Origin: Lunularia cruciata
Taxonomy: Eukaryota > Streptophyta > Marchantiopsida > Lunulariales > Lunulariaceae
DNA length: 64,000 bases
Assembly (NCBI GenBank): GCA_948567375.1
Contig: OX419755.1
Location: forward strand, 21,271,001-21,335,000
Direction of reading: 5' to 3'
The position numbers were made by a program, and so were the translations under genes. Shown here piece after piece: positions 59,696 to 64,000 of this stretch (positions within the stretch are counted from its first letter, which is position 1; every line of letters starts with the position of its first letter). The notes beneath the pieces were generated by a model. It was not told the DNA's origin and did no database searches. It saw nothing but the letters and a program-made list of their open reading frames with translations.

Positions 59696-62600
59696 ATGGA
59701 GGAAATACCTCGAGGCGGATTGGTGTTCGCTTACTATGTGACAGGCCACGGATTCGGTCACGCCACTCGAGTCGTGGAGGTGGTGAGACACCTAATCCTG
59801 GCAGGGAATGAAGTTCATGTGGTGACTGGGGCGCCTGCTTTTATTTTCCGAGGTGAGATCAATTCTCCTAAGCTTTTCATCCGTACGGTGTTACTGGATT
59901 GTGGAGCTGTGCAGTCGGACGCTCTCACAGTCGATCGGATTGGATCACTGGAGCTGTATGCACAAACAGCCGTTGTCCCTCGAGCTTCGTTGTTGGTTAC
60001 AGAGGTGGCGTGGCTACAGTCCATCAAGGCTGACCTCGTGGTGTCCGATGTGGTTCCCATTGCTTGCCAAGCCGCAGCACAGGCATCAGTTCCTTCAGTA
60101 TGTGTCAGCAACTTCAGCTGGGACTTCATCTACTCGGAATATATGACTGTTGCAGCTCCCAAGCACCGGTCAATTGTGTGGCAGATTGCAGAGGACTATT
60201 CCAATTGTCTGTTTGTTATCCGCTTACCTGGATATTGTCCGATGCCAGCTTTTAGGGATGTTGTTGATGTGCCTCTTGTTGTGCGATCTGTTCGACGAAG
60301 TAGAGATGAAGTACGGAAGGAGTTGGGGGTTGCAGAAGGGGTGAAAGTACTTCTGTTCAACTTTGGAGGGCAGGATGCAACATGGGCTTTGAAGGAAGAT
60401 TTTCTACCCTCTGGGTGGAAATGCTGGGTCTGTGGTGCTCCTCCAGAGCAAAAGCTGGCTTCCAATTTCGTCCGCATGGATCGAGATGTTTACACCCCCG
60501 ATTTAATCGCTGCAAGTGACTGTATGCTGGGAAAGATAGGTTATGGGACTGTCAGTGAAGTTCTTGCTTACAGAATCCCATTTGTTTTTATCCGCCGTGA
60601 CTACTTTAGTGAAGAACCGTTTTTGAGGAAAATGCTTGATTTCTATCGTGGTGGAGTTGAGATGACTCGGCGGGATTTCTTCACCGGGAGATGGATACCT
60701 TACCTACAACGTGCCCAAGCACTGAAGCCTCGCTTCAAAGGCGACGTAAATGGTGGCGAGGTGGTAGCGAAGGTTTTACAAAATGCTGCTGTCGGTAAAG
60801 TTCAAACTTCTGTGGAGCGAAGTGGTTCGAGGAGGCTGCAGGATGCGATAATATTCGGTTTCCAGATGCAGAAATATCCAAGTCGTGATATAGACTTGCC
60901 AGATTGGTATGCGTCCTCTGAGATTCACTCTGGCATTGTTCCTGTCCAGCATATGTCAGGAAACAGTCCCCTTGTTGATGTGTTCACTTCAGTAACCGAA
61001 GCAGCCGGTGCATTGTATGATTTCGAGGTCCTGCATGGATCTTTGCAAGGTTTACCTGATACTGCTTGGTTCTTGAGGATGCTTGGCAAAGTAGACGAGG
61101 AGGGTGATGTGCGAGCTAGTGATCACGCAGACGAGCCACAGGAGCAGGAGCGACTTGCAGCTGCAGGGCTCTTTCGTTGGGAGGATGATGTCTTCGTGGC
61201 TAGAGCTCCAGGCCGACTTGACATTATGGGAGGCATAGCAGACTACTCTGGGAGTTTGGTGCTCCAATTGCCCATAAGAGAAGCTTGTCACGTAGCTATT
61301 CAACGTCAACCGTCAGGCAAACAACGTCTTTGGAAGCATATGACAGCAAGACATCAAGGAGAGATATTTAAACCTGCTGTTCGCATAGTATCATTTGGTT
61401 CAGAGCGGACAAACAGAGCTCCCACTTTTGACATGGATATAGCTGACTTCTATGACTCAGAAGGCAAACCGATTTCGTATGGTGCAGCACGGGAATACTT
61501 TGAACAAGATCCTTCCCGTAAGTGGGCGGCATATGTTGCTGGAACCATTCTCGTGCTCATACGTGAGCGAGCTGCCCAATTTCTTGACGGTCTGAGTATA
61601 CTCGTGTATTCAGCAGTTCCTGAGGGTAAAGGCGTGTCCTCTTCAGCTGCTCTTGAAGTAGCAACCATGTCTGCCATAGTTGCAGCCTATGGATTGGACC
61701 TACCATCTAAAGAGATGGCAACGTTGTGCCAGAAGGTGGAGAATTACATTGTTGGGGCCCCTTGTGGGATAATGGACCAAATGGCTTCTACGTGTGGTGA
61801 GGCCAACAAGCTTCTAGCCATGGTGTGTCAGCCAGCAGATGTTAAGGAGCACGTAAACATTCCAAACCATGTCCGTTTCTGGGGTTTGGATTCTGGAATA
61901 AAGCACAGTGTTGGCGGATCAGATTATGGCTCTGTTCGTGTTGGCACGTTCATGGGACGTAGAGTTATTCGATCAGAAGCTGCGAAGAACTTAATGCAGG
62001 TTGCTGTTCCATTGGTTGATTCAAGCACGGATAAATCTCTCGCTGTAAGTGTACAGGAATACTACGATAAGCAACTACGGGACATCGGGCAAGAAGTTAA
62101 CTTGAACTATTTGTGTAACATTCCCCCGAGCAGATTCGACGCCGTATACGCATGCTTAGTTCCAGATGAGATGACAGGACAAGCATTTTCTGAGAAGTAT
62201 GGCAGTCACGATGATCCTGTGACCAAGATTAAACTAGATACTGTGTATAAGATTAAGTCACCGACAACTCATCCTGTATATGAGAACTTCCGGGTGAAGT
62301 CGTTTGCAGCACTGTTAAGTGCTGCAAACTCGGATGAACAACTTGCTGCCCTTGGAGAGCTCATGTATCAGTCACACACAAGCTATTCCAATTGTGGGCT
62401 TGGTTCCAAGGGCACTGATCTCCTAGTTTCGCTCACTAAACATATCCAATATTCCTGCCCTGAGAGTCAATATGAAAGAGGCACATTATTTGGAGCTAAG
62501 ATTTCTGGTGGTGGCTGTGGAGGCACTGTGTGCGTTATTGGTCGGGACTCAAAGGAAGCCCATGAAGAAGTGTCTAAGATCCGGCAACTCTACATGGGTT

Positions 62601-62698
62601 TAACAGGACATAAGCCATACCTGTTCGAGGGTTCTTCTCCAGGTGCTGCGCAATTCGGGCATCTTCGATTGCGACGCACGAATGTTCTCCCAAATTAG
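59696..62698 (+). CDS. ARA1: L-arabinokinase, single exon, 1,000 aa
   Basis: It phosphorylates L-arabinose at C1 in the cytosolic salvage route to UDP-arabinose. The whole protein is one open frame. An N-terminal glycosyltransferase-like half starts YYVTGHGFGHATRVVEVVRH and includes DCMLGKIGYGTVSE. It is followed by a linker and a C-terminal GHMP sugar kinase. The kinase has the galactokinase-type signature RAPGRLDIMGGIADYSGS (about residue 505), the ATP-binding PEGKGVSSSAALE (about residue 645), GAPCGIMDQM, and the last motif KISGGGCGGTVCVIG. Length and order match Arabidopsis ARA1 (1,039 aa). All motifs are intact, so it should be active. The start is the ATG at 59,696 (an in-frame TTG at 59,690 is not used). 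Odd point: no introns, whereas the angiosperm genes have many. Confidence 0.95.
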   Translation: MEEIPRGGLVFAYYVTGHGFGHATRVVEVVRHLILAGNEVHVVTGAPAFIFRGEINSPKLFIRTVLLDCGAVQSDALTVDRIGSLELYAQTAVVPRASLLVTEVAWLQSIKADLVVSDVVPIACQAAAQASVPSVCVSNFSWDFIYSEYMTVAAPKHRSIVWQIAEDYSNCLFVIRLPGYCPMPAFRDVVDVPLVVRSVRRSRDEVRKELGVAEGVKVLLFNFGGQDATWALKEDFLPSGWKCWVCGAPPEQKLASNFVRMDRDVYTPDLIAASDCMLGKIGYGTVSEVLAYRIPFVFIRRDYFSEEPFLRKMLDFYRGGVEMTRRDFFTGRWIPYLQRAQALKPRFKGDVNGGEVVAKVLQNAAVGKVQTSVERSGSRRLQDAIIFGFQMQKYPSRDIDLPDWYASSEIHSGIVPVQHMSGNSPLVDVFTSVTEAAGALYDFEVLHGSLQGLPDTAWFLRMLGKVDEEGDVRASDHADEPQEQERLAAAGLFRWEDDVFVARAPGRLDIMGGIADYSGSLVLQLPIREACHVAIQRQPSGKQRLWKHMTARHQGEIFKPAVRIVSFGSERTNRAPTFDMDIADFYDSEGKPISYGAAREYFEQDPSRKWAAYVAGTILVLIRERAAQFLDGLSILVYSAVPEGKGVSSSAALEVATMSAIVAAYGLDLPSKEMATLCQKVENYIVGAPCGIMDQMASTCGEANKLLAMVCQPADVKEHVNIPNHVRFWGLDSGIKHSVGGSDYGSVRVGTFMGRRVIRSEAAKNLMQVAVPLVDSSTDKSLAVSVQEYYDKQLRDIGQEVNLNYLCNIPPSRFDAVYACLVPDEMTGQAFSEKYGSHDDPVTKIKLDTVYKIKSPTTHPVYENFRVKSFAALLSAANSDEQLAALGELMYQSHTSYSNCGLGSKGTDLLVSLTKHIQYSCPESQYERGTLFGAKISGGGCGGTVCVIGRDSKEAHEEVSKIRQLYMGLTGHKPYLFEGSSPGAAQFGHLRLRRTNVLPN

Positions 62699-64000
62699 CT
62701 GAATATATGACTTCTCATGTTCAGGGGAGCTTCAGGAAGTACGGCCTTGGACACTTGTTACCTCTGTAATCAATATGCATTCAAAGTACTGTAAGTTGCG
62801 TCCACTCCTCTCCAATTCATTCCTCCATTGCTTTACTCAGTTTCCTCGGGTCCAATCTACTTTTATACTGTTAAGACTTCCTCTGTGCCACTATCTCTCT
62901 GCAAAAGAGTGGGGATATGACGTCCATTTAGAGCTGAACTCCGCTTAGTGATATGATATCCATGCCTCGACTCTGGCAGTTCTTGTACTCTCCTTTATCG
63001 GAGGAACATGTGACGTATGTGCCCCTTGGAGACTAACTACCAAGCGTGCCTAACGTGAAATTATTTCTCGCCAGAGAGTTGAGACTAGAGTACTCTTGTC
63101 CGATTCTGATATTTTCTCACCAGAGAATCGATTATTAGACCTGTGCTGAGATGACTCCATTTCTTTCATCACAAACTTAAGCCTCACAGTTGGCAAAGTA
63201 GTTCTTCTTAGTCCAAAGTCACCATCAAACACCACTGTAGATTCCCACAAGATGTAGACCACTCGAGAACAGGGGCTATCCAGAAGACGGGAAAATTAAA
63301 GATCCGCTCAAAGACAACAACGTTCTCTCGCTGGAATCCACGTCATTGTTATTCAGCTAATACGAGAGCCCCACAATCCGTCATCCGCAGTCCTTCAGCC
63401 CGCGTTATGAGGGCATGCACACTCCTGCAGGACCTCTCTGAAGGGGTTCACCGTCGACATTATGGTCATCTAATGACTAAGTAATAATGTGAGCGCTTTA
63501 CACCCCTTGAAGCAACACCATCCTGTTCTTATTTTATTCTATTCAGTAATGGAGATTCCTCTTTCCTGCACGGGACCCACTAGTACTTGCCTCTCTCCTC
63601 CAAACGACATATTTCATTCTCTCGCACTGCTGCTATTTCTCTGTGCTTCCTATGCCTCTACTGCTATTTCTCGGCTCTTCCCTATTCATCTCTCCTCACA
63701 CCTCGAGCTATGTTCTCCCTACCCGATCTATGTTTCTCCATTTTCTTCCACTCCTCTCCGACTTCGCTCCACCCCACACATCTTTCCCTCAAGTTATGTT
63801 ATGTATATTCCTCCATTTTCTTCCGATTGGATTGTTCCTACTCGCTCGATAACCTCAGCTTTCTATTTCAGCTGCTTAATCTGTTGCTATTGTCATCTCT
63901 TTTTTCTTCTACTATGATGTGTAGTAATTCACCACAGGTTCTGCTCATAAAATGTATCAGTTTCTGTTTGTTGCTTTATATTTCCGCTTACGTTATGTTC
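62699..64000. other. Region downstream of arabinokinase
   Basis: It holds the ARA1 3' UTR. From about 63,480 the plus strand is CT-rich with several near-repeats of 'ttcctccattttcttcc'. A 142-codon ORF there (63,489-63,917) is low-complexity Ser/Pro/Leu/Phe and is not credible as a protein. It may be part of a 5' UTR or promoter of a gene beyond the window. Confidence 0.4.

Noticed and set aside
63489-63917. 142-codon plus-strand ORF at the right end
   Set aside because: CT-rich low-complexity sequence with internal near-repeats, no domain, no splice or start context; likely non-coding.
1-64000. tRNA, rRNA, CRISPR arrays, bacterial operons or phage genes
   Set aside because: I found no cloverleaf with T-loop and anticodon consensus, no rRNA sequence, and no spacer-repeat arrays; the tandem repeats are direct and contiguous. 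Gene structure is eukaryotic throughout.

Overview
The window is nuclear DNA from a land plant. Short GT-AG introns, a plastid-type alpha-amylase, an MSL-type mechanosensitive channel, a GDSL lipase, an L-arabinokinase and an EF-hand NCX-type exchanger all point to Viridiplantae. The long gene-poor stretches, a permuted Penelope-like retroelement (PLE) and a fungal-type Ftr1 relic suggest a bryophyte or lycophyte rather than an angiosperm. That lineage call is inference, and no species is claimed.

Layout. 1-15,160 is a tandem, minus-oriented pair of decayed PLEs separated and flanked by long repeats (pseudo-LTRs, pLTRs). Both copies keep traces of a GIY-YIG nuclease placed upstream (N-terminal) of the reverse transcriptase. 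15,480-16,165 has exon-like pieces of an unassigned minus-strand gene. 16,215-19,136 is a frameshifted, truncated Na+/Ca2+-exchanger-like (NCL) pseudogene. Next to it are two related inverted-repeat elements (19,137-19,413 and about 19,466-19,660). 19.7-26.0 kb is AT-rich repeat land with a Harbinger-type transposase remnant.

Intact or apparently intact genes follow: type-II prohibitin (26,493-28,142, +, 5 exons); MSL mechanosensitive channel (30,697-36,325, -, 9 exons); GDSL esterase/lipase (42,861-44,917, +, 5 exons); plastid-targeted alpha-amylase (47,320-49,415, +, 4 exons); a small unassigned, probably mitochondrial protein (54,399-55,695, -, 3 exons); and L-arabinokinase (59,696-62,698, +, no intron). 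A decayed fungal-type Ftr1 iron permease lies at about 38,860-39,425 (-).

The genes do not form a pathway or operon; they are independent eukaryotic loci serving mitochondrial inner-membrane scaffolding, membrane tension sensing, lipid/ester hydrolysis, plastid starch breakdown and arabinose salvage. The most notable items are the N-terminal GIY-YIG PLE tandem, the intronless arabinokinase, the Ftr1 and NCL relics, the inverted-repeat element family, and the small uncharacterised gene. Exon joins were worked out by hand from reading frame, GT-AG borders and remembered family sequences; no alignment or search was run.
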